Assembly (NCBI GenBank): GCA_036397635.1
Contig: DASWIP010000046.1
Location: forward strand, 1-30,441
Length of the DNA stretch: 30,441 nt
Direction of reading: 5' to 3'
Origin: DASWIP01 sp036397635
GTDB taxonomy: Bacteria; Actinomycetota; AC-67
The position numbers and the translations under genes were made by a program. Shown here one piece after another: positions 1 through 7,783 of the stretch. Each line of letters starts with the position of its first letter. Position 1 is the stretch's first letter. The notes beneath the pieces were generated by a model. The model saw only the letters and a list, made by a program, of their open reading frames with translations, was not told the DNA's origin and searched no databases.

Positions 1-9
1 CGGTCACTC

Positions 10-39
10 TTGGCGCCGACCCTGCTCGCACGGTAGCAT
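10..39 (+). promoter_or_regulatory. Putative promoter of the first gene, near-leaderless
   Basis: TTGGCG at 10-15 and TAGCAT at 34-39 are separated by 18 bp and resemble sigma-70 -35 and -10 boxes. The -10 ends 9 nt before the ATG at 49, so the transcript would have almost no leader, and no Shine-Dalgarno sequence is visible there. The same TAnnnT-to-ATG spacing recurs at many genes of this window. The call rests on sequence pattern only. Confidence 0.35.
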
Positions 40-48
40 CCAAAGACT

Positions 49-549
49 ATGCTCAAGCGTCTCAGCTGGGAGGTCTGGCTTTCCCTCGGGTTCATCTCGC
101 TCGGCCTGATCATGGTCGGCGTGGCCTGGAACGGCGCCGCGAGCGTCGACACCCCCGAGCAGCAGATCCCATACATCCTCTCCGGCGGTCTCGGCGGCCT
201 CGCACTCGTCGGCATCGGCGCGTCGTTACTGCTGTTCATCGCCGGCAAGCGCATGGTGACCCGGCTCGAGGTCAAGTACGACCAGATGATCGAGGCGTTG
301 GCGGGACACGCGGCCGGCGCGCCGGCGGAGCCCGCCCCGTCGAACGGCAAGGCCCCGGCGGTCGAGGACGGCATGGTCGTGGTCGGCCGTTCTTCGTTCC
401 ACATGGCCGACTGCCGTCTGGTCTTGGGCAAGGGTGACATGGAAGCCCTGCCGCCGGACGAGGCTCAGGGTCGTGGGCTTGCTCCCTGCCGCGTCTGCGA
501 ACCGCTGAAGGCGCTCGAGAAGCCTGCGGAACGCTCCCGGCGCCGCTGA
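49..549 (+). CDS. Small two-span membrane protein with C-terminal His/Cys metal-site-like motif
   Basis: This is a 166-residue protein of unknown function. Two hydrophobic segments (about residues 8-28 and 43-66) predict a membrane hairpin. They are followed by a charged helix (70-85), an Ala/Pro-rich linker (88-105) and a C-terminal domain with His118, Cys122, Cys147 and Cys150. The arrangement F-H-x3-C followed by P-C-R-x-C recalls the zinc-binding segment of Ada-type proteins, so a cytoplasmic metal site on a membrane anchor is possible; the resemblance is to the motif only. It converges on livF with a 16-bp gap. The ATG start fits a -10 box at 34-39. I do not recognise a named family. Confidence 0.7.
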   Translation: MLKRLSWEVWLSLGFISLGLIMVGVAWNGAASVDTPEQQIPYILSGGLGGLALVGIGASLLLFIAGKRMVTRLEVKYDQMIEALAGHAAGAPAEPAPSNGKAPAVEDGMVVVGRSSFHMADCRLVLGKGDMEALPPDEAQGRGLAPCRVCEPLKALEKPAERSRRR

Positions 550-565
550 GACGCCGCGCCCCCTG

Positions 566-1273
566 TTAACCGAGGTAGGCCGCGCGCAGATCGGTGCCGC
601 GCAACTCCTCGTCTCCCCGGCCCGAGAAGATCAGCGTCCCCTTCTGCATGATCCAGGCGCGGTCGGCGAGCTTGAGGGCGCTCGCGTTCTGCTCGACCAT
701 GATCACAGTGACACCGGTCTCGGCGATCCGCTTGATCGAGGCGAACATCTCTTGGGCGAACTTGGGCGCGAGCCCCAGCGAGGCCTCGTCGATCAGCAGC
801 AGCCGCGGCCGTGCCATCATCGCGCGCGCGACCGCGAGCATCTGCTGCTCGCCGCCGGACATCGTGCCGGCGGCCTGATCCCGGCGCTCGCGAAGCCGCG
901 GGAACAGGTCGTAGACCAGATCCAGCGATTCCTTGTACAGCTTGTCGTCGTTGCGCCGCGTCCATGCGCCGAGCCGCAGATTCACCGCGACGCTGAGCGC
1001 TGGGAAGACACGCCGGCCTTCGGGCGAGAGCGAGATACCGGCCTCCACCCGCTTGCCGGGGGTCAGTTTCGAGATTGGCCGACCGTCGAAGGTGATCTCG
1101 CCCGACCAGGTCTTGAGCAGCCCGGTCAGCGCCATCATCGTGGTCGACTTGCCCGCCCCGTTGAGGCCGAGCATGACGCCGAACTCGCCCTCCTCGATCT
1201 CGAAGTTGATGCCGTGCACGACCGGGAGCGCGCCGTAACCCGTGCGAAGGTCCTGGACCTCGAGCAGCGCCAC
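566..1273 (-). CDS. livF: Branched-chain amino acid-type ABC transporter ATP-binding protein LivF
   Basis: One of two cytoplasmic ATPases that power an importer of the hydrophobic amino acid (HAAT) family. The 235 residues, normal for LivF, show Walker A GLNGAGKST (36-44), the ABC signature MSGGEQ (138-143), Walker B ending LLLIDE (catalytic Glu163) and the LivF-typical VEQN (193-196) where other ABC proteins have the switch His. The start is GTG; its G is also the last base of the livG stop (TAGTG), with GGAGGAG upstream, so translation is coupled. It is the last gene of the operon running from 6834. LivF family membership is secure. The substrate is not: members carry branched-chain amino acids, amides, urea or other hydrophobic acids. 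Confidence 0.93.
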   Translation of the reverse strand: MALLEVQDLRTGYGALPVVHGINFEIEEGEFGVMLGLNGAGKSTTMMALTGLLKTWSGEITFDGRPISKLTPGKRVEAGISLSPEGRRVFPALSVAVNLRLGAWTRRNDDKLYKESLDLVYDLFPRLRERRDQAAGTMSGGEQQMLAVARAMMARPRLLLIDEASLGLAPKFAQEMFASIKRIAETGVTVIMVEQNASALKLADRAWIMQKGTLIFSGRGDEELRGTDLRAAYLG

Positions 1274-2037
1274 TACTCCTCCTCCCCCAGGTACGCGGCG
1301 ACCACCTCGGGATGACGCTGGATCTCGTGTGGCTTCCCTTCGGCGAGCAGCCGTCCGAAGTTCAGCACGTACACGTGGTCGCAGACCCGTACGACCAGCG
1401 GGACGTGATGCTCGATCATCAGCACGGTGAGGTTCAGCTCAGTACGCAGCTTCAGCAGCAGGTCTCCGAACTCGTGCGCCTCCTCGGGGCTCATCCCCGA
1501 CGTCGGCTCGTCGAGCATCAAGAACTCGGGATCGGTCCCCAGCACCGCCGCGATCTCGGAGAGCTTCTGCAAGCCGTACGGGAGGCTGCCGACGCGCGCA
1601 TCGCGGTGCTCGACAAGGCCCATGAAGCTGAGGATCTCAAGGGCGTTCTCACGAAGGGCCGTCTCCTCGCGGAAGCTGCCCGGCATCCCGCCGATCCCGG
1701 CCATCGCGCCGTAGCGCACCTTGGAGTGCTGGGCGATCAGCATGTTGTCCATCACGGTCAGGCTCTTCACCAAGCCGACGTTCTGGAACGTTCGCCCGAA
1801 GCCGCGCGGAACGCGCTCGTGCGTTGGGAGAGCCGTGATGTTCTCCCCCCGGTACACGACGGAACCACGGGTTGGGTTGTAGACGTTCATGACGCAGTTG
1901 AAGAACGTCGTCTTCCCTGCGCCGTTCGGACCGATCAGGCCGACGATCTCCCACTCGTTCACGCTCAGGTCGACCGCGTCGAGAGCCTTCAGGCCGCCGA
2001 ACTGGATCGAGAGGTCGTTGCACTCAAGGACGGACAC
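1273..2037 (-). CDS. livG: Branched-chain amino acid-type ABC transporter ATP-binding protein LivG
   Basis: This is the second ATPase subunit, 254 residues. Walker A is GPNGAGKT (about 36-43), followed by a LivG-type signature around LPYGLQ, Walker B EFLMLDEPTSG and the H-loop IEHH. An open frame extends upstream to 2067, but the GTG at 2037 is chosen because GGGAGGTG lies just before it and the protein then begins with the usual β-strand of LivG. With this start the gene overlaps the end of livM by 14 bp, typical of coupled translation. It works as a LivG/LivF heterodimer with LivH/LivM at the inner face of the membrane. Confidence 0.92.
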   Translation of the reverse strand: MSVLECNDLSIQFGGLKALDAVDLSVNEWEIVGLIGPNGAGKTTFFNCVMNVYNPTRGSVVYRGENITALPTHERVPRGFGRTFQNVGLVKSLTVMDNMLIAQHSKVRYGAMAGIGGMPGSFREETALRENALEILSFMGLVEHRDARVGSLPYGLQKLSEIAAVLGTDPEFLMLDEPTSGMSPEEAHEFGDLLLKLRTELNLTVLMIEHHVPLVVRVCDHVYVLNFGRLLAEGKPHEIQRHPEVVAAYLGEEE

Positions 2038-3112
2038 CGGCACCTCCCGATGAGATCCCCGACTCACGTTGCGGCTTCAGGCTGAAGTGGAAGGGGTGTC
2101 CGGCGATCCAGTCCGTGAACGGCTTCAGCTGCTGACCGATGCCGCCGGGGAACATCGTGAGCGTCAGCAGCAGCAGCAGGGCACCGATCAGTTCGCCGTA
2201 ATGCACGAAATCGCTTGGAACCGCGAGCGGGAAGATGCCGAAGAACATCGACCCGACGAACACTCCCGGCCGCGATCCGAGGCCGCCGACGACGACCATC
2301 AGGACGAAGACCAACGCAAGCTGGAAATTGAAGTCGTTCGGGGCGACCTGCCTGGTGTGGTGCGCGAACAGCGCTCCTCCGATGCCGGCGATCGCGCCGG
2401 AGAGCACGAACGCGAGGATCTTGTAGCCGACCACGTTGATCCCGAAGGATGCGGCCGCGACCTCGTTCTCGCGGATGGTCATGATCGCGCGCCCGGCCTT
2501 CGACTTGACCAGCCGCCAATCTAAGAGCCAGATCAGGGCGAGGAATCCGGCCACGAGATAAGCCCAGGCCTTGTCTCCCTCGAACCCGGCGGGCCGGAGC
2601 GCATCAACGCCGGCTCCTCCGCCGGTCAGTTGCGGGATCGCGAAGATCGAATTCACGGCGACCTGACCGTAGGCGAAGGTGACCAGCGCGAGCACCAGTC
2701 CTTTCAGTCGCAGCGCGACGAATCCGAGGATGAGGGCGGTGAGCGCCCCCGTGGCGCCGGAAACGAAGATGGCGACCCAGAAGGTCAGCCCCTTGCTGAC
2801 GAGCAGCGCCGATGTGAACGCGCCGACACCGACGAACGCCTGATGTCCTAACGAGATCTGGCCCGCGTATCCCAGCAGGATGTGCAGGGAGAACCCGATG
2901 ATGACGAAGATAAGTCCCTTCGTAACCCGGTCGGTCTGCAACACGGGTGGATTGACGGCGATAAGTGCGAGGCCGGCACCGATCACTCCCGCCTGCACGA
3001 TCCGGCGCGCGAGCCAGCCGCGTGCGCTCGGCTTCCCCTCGTCGAGCAGCGGCAGCAGAGAACGCTCGTCGGGGGCCGCCGCCGGAACCGGGGTCATCTC
3101 GATGGTCGCCAC
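2024..3112 (-). CDS. livM: Branched-chain amino acid-type ABC transporter permease LivM
   Basis: This is an integral membrane permease subunit of 362 residues. After a ~35-residue cytoplasmic N-terminus it has many hydrophobic segments and the LivM hallmark GYAGQISLGHQAF. A longer reading frame runs to 3247, but its extra 45 residues are Arg/Ser/Cys-rich, lie antisense-like over livH coding sequence and carry no membrane segment. GTG at 3112 is chosen: GGAGG lies 6 nt upstream and livH stops one base before it. It pairs with LivH to form the translocation path. The position between livH and livG is the usual order in this transporter family. Confidence 0.9.
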   Translation of the reverse strand: MATIEMTPVPAAAPDERSLLPLLDEGKPSARGWLARRIVQAGVIGAGLALIAVNPPVLQTDRVTKGLIFVIIGFSLHILLGYAGQISLGHQAFVGVGAFTSALLVSKGLTFWVAIFVSGATGALTALILGFVALRLKGLVLALVTFAYGQVAVNSIFAIPQLTGGGAGVDALRPAGFEGDKAWAYLVAGFLALIWLLDWRLVKSKAGRAIMTIRENEVAAASFGINVVGYKILAFVLSGAIAGIGGALFAHHTRQVAPNDFNFQLALVFVLMVVVGGLGSRPGVFVGSMFFGIFPLAVPSDFVHYGELIGALLLLLTLTMFPGGIGQQLKPFTDWIAGHPFHFSLKPQRESGISSGGAGVRP

Positions 3113-3113
3113 G

Positions 3114-4010
3114 CTACGCCTCCGCTCCGAACAGCCCCTGCGGTCGAACCGACAGGACCGCCAGCAGGACCACGAATACCAGCACCTCCGGGAACGCCGG
3201 TATGGCACCGATCGAGGCGGTGAACTGTCCCTGCGCCCACGATCCAAGACCGTTCAGCCCGCCGATCAACAACCCGCCGATGAACGCGCCGGACAGGCTG
3301 GTGATGCCCCCGAGAACGGCCGCGGTCAGGCCTAACAACAGGAACTCCCTGGTCATCATCCCCGGATACAAGAGCGTGTCGGGTCCTTGCAGAACGCCCG
3401 CGATCCCTCCCAGGACCGCCGCGGAGACCCACACGAAGCTCGAGATCCGCCGGGTGCCGATGCCGACCAGCTCGGTCGCGACCGGCTCCTGCGAGGTCGC
3501 CAGCACCGCAAGCCCGAGGTCGGTCTTGTTGAAGAACCACGCCGACGCGATCGCCAGGCCAACCACCGCCGCGATCACGATCATGCGCTGATACGTGAAA
3601 GAAACAGTGAGGATCGTGAAGGCCGTGCCGTCGGCCGCCTTCGCCAGGATCCTGGTCTGGGTGTGGCCGATGATCAGCTCGAGCGCGATGAACAGCAGCG
3701 TCACTCCCGCTGTCGCCACGAGCATCGTGACGCGAGGCGCGTCGAACAGCGGCCGGACGATGAGCCGCTCCAACAGGAACCCGACGATGCCGATCCCTAT
3801 CAGCGCGAGCGGCAGCGCGACGAAGTAGTTGACATTGACGACGTCGATCAGGAAGTACAGGAAGAACGCCGCCACCGTGCCGAGCTCGGCCTGGGCGAAG
3901 TTGAACACGCGAGAGCCCTTGTAGACCAGCACGATCCCCAGGGCAACGAGGCCGATGACGGCTCCCTGGATCAGGCCCAGGATGATGGCCGACAACAGCG
4001 CCGAGATCAC
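3114..4010 (-). CDS. livH: Branched-chain amino acid-type ABC transporter permease LivH
   Basis: This is the first permease subunit, 298 residues, at the usual length of the family. It starts with the LivH-like membrane segment (GLIQGAVIGLVALGIVLVY) and the following short conserved stretch FNFAQAELG, which corresponds to the family's NxAxGE-type loop. Several further hydrophobic spans follow, with a conserved Gly-rich segment AAVLGGITSLSGAFIGG near 235-250. It lies 30 bp downstream of the binding-protein gene and directly abuts livM. The family assignment is firm, but the transported compound cannot be read from the sequence. Confidence 0.92.
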   Translation of the reverse strand: MISALLSAIILGLIQGAVIGLVALGIVLVYKGSRVFNFAQAELGTVAAFFLYFLIDVVNVNYFVALPLALIGIGIVGFLLERLIVRPLFDAPRVTMLVATAGVTLLFIALELIIGHTQTRILAKAADGTAFTILTVSFTYQRMIVIAAVVGLAIASAWFFNKTDLGLAVLATSQEPVATELVGIGTRRISSFVWVSAAVLGGIAGVLQGPDTLLYPGMMTREFLLLGLTAAVLGGITSLSGAFIGGLLIGGLNGLGSWAQGQFTASIGAIPAFPEVLVFVVLLAVLSVRPQGLFGAEA

Positions 4011-4040
4011 GAGCCCACCCCCCTCGCCGGCGTGCCGGCC

Positions 4041-5513
4041 CTAGAAGCTGCTTCTGAGGCCCTTGTATTTACTGTAGGTGATCCACTGATGGCCAGCCTG
4101 CACACCCTGCGATGGGGCGCCCGGATCACCGCAGCTCCCGATCAGGACGTTGACGTCGCTCGCACCGAACGGCGCCTTCCCGGAGTAACTCAGCGAGGGG
4201 AAGAAGTTGCTCTTGTAGGAGAAGCTCTTCATCTCCTCGACGAAGCTCGCTCGTGTCATGTCCTCACCGGCGGCGAGGAACATCTGGTGAACCGCCTTCA
4301 TGATGCCCCAGAGCGCGAGCAGCAAGTCGCCGCCACCGTCGCGCGTATTGACGCTGCTCGCATACTTCTGTGCCGCCTTCTTGAAATCGGCGTCGCCTTC
4401 GCCGAGCATCACGTTCTTCCAACCCGGCCACGGCGAGAAGAACAGCGCCTTGTCGAAGGCGTTGCGCTGGCACCCCTGGTTGATCATCTGGTTCACGTTG
4501 TTGGTGATGCCGACGCCCGCGTAGCGTGGGAAGTAGCCGTTGCCACCCGTGTTGATCGCCAGAGTGATCGTGAAAACAGGCGCCGTGATCGGGATCGCGA
4601 TATCGACGCCGTCCTGCTGCATCCTGTTCGCGACCTGCTGGGCCTCCGTCGAGTTCCCTTCCTTGATCACGGTGTAGACCTTGTAGGACCATCCCTGCGC
4701 TTCAACCGCTGCGCGAAGTGCATCGTCGGCGTCATCGAAGTTCGGGGTGTTCGGCCGGATGTGTCCGACCGTGACCGTCGGCGCCCCCGCGATGGCCCCG
4801 AAGTTCTCGGTGGCGTTCTCCTTCTTGAGCAGCTGTACCAGCGGCTTCATCTGGGCTTTGTAGCTCATCGTGACCGCGAAATAAGTTCTGCGGCTGGAGA
4901 GGCCCGTCTCCTGAACGCCGGGCGAGAGGTACGGGATGCCGCGCGGGTCCGAGAAGTTCGCGCAGGCGTTGATCTGGTCTGTCCCAGCACCGCCGATCAA
5001 AAGGAAGGACTTCCGGGACATCTCGTTGCACTTCTGCACGGCTGTGGATGGTGTGTAGGCGTCGTTCTCGAAGATGACCTCGACGGTCTTGCCGAACACC
5101 TTCTGTTTGAGGTCGTTGTGCAGCCATTGCCAGTACAGCTTGGTCCCGGCCTGGAAGGCTTTCGCCTCGATCGGCGCCGCGCCGCTCGTGGGAGCATGCA
5201 GGCCGATGACGATCTTGTCGGCGCTGATGCCGGTGCGGTCTCCGGCGACCGTTCCGCCGCCGCCGCCGCCACCACCGCCGCCGCCGTCCCCGCCGTCGGA
5301 ACCGCCCGCGCCGGGAACGTCGATGATTCCGCCCGTGTCATCGCCCGTGCCGGTCCCGTCCTCACCCGGAAGGATCGTGCCGCCGCCACCTTCACCGCCC
5401 GCGCCGACGACGAAAGAGTCGTCCTCGTGCACGCCGGGTTTCTGGCCGCACGAAACCAGGACGAAAGCCATAAGAAGAACCGACGCGACCAGGCGACTGC
5501 TCATGCGGTTCAT
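4041..5513 (-). CDS. Lipoprotein ABC substrate-binding protein (LivK/ANF-receptor type) with polyglycine linker
   Basis: This is the extracytoplasmic receptor of the importer. With the ATG at 5513 (preceded by AGGAG and GAGG) it has 490 residues. A signal peptide ends in the lipobox LVSC with Cys22, so it should be lipid-anchored. Residues 23-96 are a low-complexity Gly/Asp linker that includes 11 consecutive glycines (about 77-87). The type I periplasmic binding domain then starts near DKIVIGLHAPTSGAA (about 99-113), the typical start of leucine/amide-binding proteins. It begins 13 bp after the collagen-like gene and is followed by livH. The family call is firm; the ligand is unknown. Confidence 0.88.
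   Translation of the reverse strand: MNRMSSRLVASVLLMAFVLVSCGQKPGVHEDDSFVVGAGGEGGGGTILPGEDGTGTGDDTGGIIDVPGAGGSDGGDGGGGGGGGGGGTVAGDRTGISADKIVIGLHAPTSGAAPIEAKAFQAGTKLYWQWLHNDLKQKVFGKTVEVIFENDAYTPSTAVQKCNEMSRKSFLLIGGAGTDQINACANFSDPRGIPYLSPGVQETGLSSRRTYFAVTMSYKAQMKPLVQLLKKENATENFGAIAGAPTVTVGHIRPNTPNFDDADDALRAAVEAQGWSYKVYTVIKEGNSTEAQQVANRMQQDGVDIAIPITAPVFTITLAINTGGNGYFPRYAGVGITNNVNQMINQGCQRNAFDKALFFSPWPGWKNVMLGEGDADFKKAAQKYASSVNTRDGGGDLLLALWGIMKAVHQMFLAAGEDMTRASFVEEMKSFSYKSNFFPSLSYSGKAPFGASDVNVLIGSCGDPGAPSQGVQAGHQWITYSKYKGLRSSF
5253..5285 (-). repeat. GGC/GGT triplet tract encoding 11 glycines
   Basis: Eleven glycine codons in a row (GGA, GGC and two GGT) encode the polyglycine part of the lipoprotein linker. 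The codons are mostly identical, so the tract could change length by slippage. It separates the lipid anchor from the ligand-binding domain. Confidence 0.75.
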
Positions 5514-5526
5514 ATACCTCGCTCTC

Positions 5527-6834
5527 CTACGCGGTGGGCTCGGTGCTGCTCGGAGATCCATCATCCAGCAACCGACGCTGGCGCAGCACCTGTGCGACGC
5601 GGTTGGGGGCCCCCGCTCCCCCAGCCTCGGCCCCGACGGCGCTCGACGTCAAGCCGAGCCCGAGCAATCCGAGCGGGATCAAACCGTAGAGCCAAGCGGG
5701 CGTCTCAGGCGATCCGGCCTTCCCGACCCGGGTGATCGCACCGCCCAGCGTCGGCTGGCCGTCGGCAGGCGGCGTTGTTGTTCCTCCATCGCCGGGCTGG
5801 ATGATCGTCGGACCCGACGGACCTGCAGGCCCCTCGGGACCCGAAGGCCCTTGGGTCGGCGTTTCGTCGGGTGGGACCTCGGCGAAGCTGACATCGGCGC
5901 GGGCGCCCAACTCCTTCGGCACAACGACGGTCGAGGCGTCATCCGTGCGGACCGTCAGCGGCGGACCGTGGAACTCGACCGTCCACGTCGACAAAACGTT
6001 CTGGTTGACGGGCAGCAACGCGATGCCCTCGTTGAACAGCTCGAGGCTCGCCCACTTGTTCGCCATGGCCGTGAGATCGAAGCGCCAGGATGTACCGTCG
6101 ACGGACGAGACGCCGAGCGCTTGGTTGCTGCAGTCGTACAACGGCTCGTCGCGGCTGGTCGTAATCTCGAAGTCCTCGCGCCCCTGTTCGGGATCGGGCG
6201 GCAGGATCGTCGTCGACGCGGTCGGGTCGCCCTCCGCAGGTCCCCACGGGATCGTGACCGAGCACGCAACGATGGAAGCCGAACCGGGATTGCTGGTCGC
6301 GGGAGCCTTCCCCTCAAAGGTCGTGTGCTGCTCGGCGTGAGGGGTATCCGTCGGCTGCGACATGGTCAGGATCATCTCGAACTTGCCGAACTCGATCCCG
6401 AAGGGCAACTCACCGAGATCGAACTTCAGATACGACCGCATATCGGAGCTTCCGTTCTTGAGCGAGACCGCGAGGTGTCCGGTCGAGATCGGGCTCAAGG
6501 CCCCCGACGGCGTCGCGCCGATGCCCGAGAAGTTCGCGCCATCGTCCACCGAAGCTGCGGTGCAAACCCCGGTCGAAGGGTTCACGCTCGCGCAGGTGGT
6601 GACCTTGCTGTTCGAGGACCAGAACCATGCCCCTTGAGCCGCGAACACCTCGGCTTCTTCAGCCCCGGCACTAGTCGCAGGGCCCACGAGGAGACCGGCG
6701 ACGATCGCCAGGACGGCGCCGGCGGAGGCCCGCAGGGCGCGCGCGCGGTTCCCGACGGGTGTGCTCCGCCGGTCCCGGGGGTCGGGGGACGCGCTCAAGG
6801 TGTTCGAAAGTCTACGCTCAGTGCCTTTCGGCAC
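5527..6834 (-). CDS. Secreted, membrane-anchored protein with DNRLRE-like ectodomain and collagen-like stalk
   Basis: This is the first gene of the importer operon. A basic N-terminus and hydrophobic core (about 38-53) with a probable cleavage after SAGA (58) form a signal peptide. Residues 60-320 are a β-rich region with scattered Cys and a segment around MRSYLKFDLGELP reminiscent of DNRLRE-type surface domains (tentative). Five Gly-Pro-x triplets follow (about 329-343), then a Pro/Gly/Thr linker, a transmembrane helix (about 380-402) and a basic tail with NRVAQVLRQRR. The product should be a type I surface protein. The start is unresolved: GTG at 6834 has no ribosome site and lies within a predicted promoter, so TTG at 6798 may be the true start. 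Its function is unknown; a role in substrate capture is only suggested by operon position. Confidence 0.75.
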   Translation of the reverse strand: MPKGTERRLSNTLSASPDPRDRRSTPVGNRARALRASAGAVLAIVAGLLVGPATSAGAEEAEVFAAQGAWFWSSNSKVTTCASVNPSTGVCTAASVDDGANFSGIGATPSGALSPISTGHLAVSLKNGSSDMRSYLKFDLGELPFGIEFGKFEMILTMSQPTDTPHAEQHTTFEGKAPATSNPGSASIVACSVTIPWGPAEGDPTASTTILPPDPEQGREDFEITTSRDEPLYDCSNQALGVSSVDGTSWRFDLTAMANKWASLELFNEGIALLPVNQNVLSTWTVEFHGPPLTVRTDDASTVVVPKELGARADVSFAEVPPDETPTQGPSGPEGPAGPSGPTIIQPGDGGTTTPPADGQPTLGGAITRVGKAGSPETPAWLYGLIPLGLLGLGLTSSAVGAEAGGAGAPNRVAQVLRQRRLLDDGSPSSTEPTA

Positions 6835-6838
6835 GCAA
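6809..6838 (-). promoter_or_regulatory. Putative promoter of the importer operon
   Basis: Read on the minus strand, TTGCGT (6838-6833) and TAGACT (6814-6809) are spaced by 18 bp. Transcription would begin around 6800, close to an in-frame TTG at 6798. It is the only good promoter-like pair I see upstream of the six-gene operon. Confidence 0.4.
6821..6834. repeat. Inverted repeat inside the importer promoter, possible operator
   Basis: GTGCC-tttc-GGCAC is a perfect 5-bp inverted repeat with a 4-bp spacer. It sits between the predicted -35 and -10 boxes of the importer operon, where a repressor would block RNA polymerase. A short perfect repeat can arise by chance, so this is suggestive only. 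Confidence 0.35.
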
Positions 6839-7054
6839 TGGACGCACGATCTAAGACGGTCATCCTACCCGTGTTCGACGTCAGCCACGGGTTCAGGGTT
6901 CGCCATCTTCCGGATCCTCCCCTTCCGCCGCCGCGATCCTGCCGCAGATCGCCTGGATGCCCACCGTTTTCCGACCGAGCGTTCAGGTCGCATGCGATGT
7001 GGCCCGGAAGCGCTCGCGCGAGCCGGCTCGATCTCAGCGTCCGCCACGCCTCGG

Positions 7055-7675
7055 TCATGCCTGTTCCACCGTGTGACCGATCACCGGGCCGACCACCTCG
7101 AAGAACCGATGCAGGATGAACGCGGTCACGCCCCAGACGTAGTGGTGCTCCACCTCGAAGATATGCATCGGGAACCGGATACCGTCACGCTCCCACCATT
7201 CGACGCGCGCGATGTCGGCGAGAACGCGCAGCGGAAGCTCGATCACCTCCGCGATCTCGAAGGGGTTCGGGTTCCACGCCTCAGGGGGGTGCATCGTCGC
7301 GATGTGCGGCGTCACCACGAAACCCGATGAGAACGTAGGGTAGTCGTCGAGGCGCCCCAGGTTGACCACCGTGGCCGGCTCGACGCCAAGCTCCTCCACC
7401 GTCTCGCGGACCGCCGTCGCCCACAGATCGGCGTCCTCGGGATCCTTCGCGCCTCCGGGGAACGATATCTGGCCCTTGTGCGTCGCGACCGACTCCGTGC
7501 GTTTGGTCAGCACGACCCAGGGCTCGTGATCGCGCTCGTATAGCACGATCAGCACCGCCGCTTGCCGACGCCCTGGATGGTCCACGCTGCGAGGATGATG
7601 CGCAGCGAGGGCGTCGGTGATCGCGCGCGCGCGCTGAACGCTCAGAGGCGCGGCGGCGCCCAGGACGGCATCCAT
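7055..7675 (-). CDS. Nudix hydrolase, CoA pyrophosphatase type
   Basis: This is a predicted coenzyme A diphosphatase of 206 residues that would cleave CoA or acyl-CoA to 3',5'-ADP and phosphopantetheine derivatives. The family-specific motif LTKR...H-x-GQISFPGG is present (56-75) and runs into a Nudix box with RETVEE (90-95), whose glutamates bind the metal. The residues RAITDALAAHH near the N-terminus are a plausible lead helix. ATG at 7675 is chosen because the frame further upstream runs antisense to the next gene and a TAGCAT box lies 8 nt before this ATG. It stands alone between two transport loci. The class is secure; the exact substrate is inferred from the motif. Confidence 0.85.
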   Translation of the reverse strand: MDAVLGAAAPLSVQRARAITDALAAHHPRSVDHPGRRQAAVLIVLYERDHEPWVVLTKRTESVATHKGQISFPGGAKDPEDADLWATAVRETVEELGVEPATVVNLGRLDDYPTFSSGFVVTPHIATMHPPEAWNPNPFEIAEVIELPLRVLADIARVEWWERDGIRFPMHIFEVEHHYVWGVTAFILHRFFEVVGPVIGHTVEQA

Positions 7676-7683
7676 GAGCAGAG

Positions 7684-7689
7684 ATGCTA
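7684..7689 (-). promoter_or_regulatory. -10 box of the Nudix gene (leaderless)
   Basis: TAGCAT on the minus strand ends 8 nt before the ATG at 7675, with no Shine-Dalgarno sequence between. I see no convincing -35. The spacing matches the leaderless pattern seen at other genes here. Confidence 0.35.
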
Positions 7690-7738
7690 CCGGTCGTCGG
7701 GCCGGGGAGGAGTTCGGCACAAACGTGACGAAAGTGAC

Positions 7739-7779
7739 CGAGACTCTTCGGGGGATCGCTCGAGACTCTTCAGGGGGAT
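7739..7779 (+). repeat. Direct repeat upstream of the first orphan binding protein
   Basis: CGAGACTCTTC followed by a run of five G and GAT occurs twice, at 7739-7757 and 7761-7779. The copies are 22 bp apart (two helical turns) and differ by one extra A in the second. The second copy supplies the G-rich ribosome site of the gene at 7784. It could be a paired operator or a local duplication. Confidence 0.5.
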
Positions 7780-7783
7780 GCTG

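Noticed and set aside
3387..5735. 782-residue open frame on the plus strand
   Set aside because: It lies antisense to livH and the binding-protein gene, which have clear family motifs. Its product is Arg/Asp/Glu/His-rich low-complexity sequence, as expected from a GC-rich shadow frame.
6835..7054. Possible small genes in the 220-bp gap between the importer operon and the Nudix gene
   Set aside because: A 60-residue frame (6865-7047) and an 87-residue frame (6795-7058), both minus, are Arg/Gly-rich, have no signal or domain, and the longer one would overlap the promoter and start of the importer operon. No gene called.
5074..7119. 681-residue open frame on the plus strand
   Set aside because: It is antisense to the collagen-like gene and part of the binding lipoprotein, and shows polyproline (from polyglycine) and no domain.
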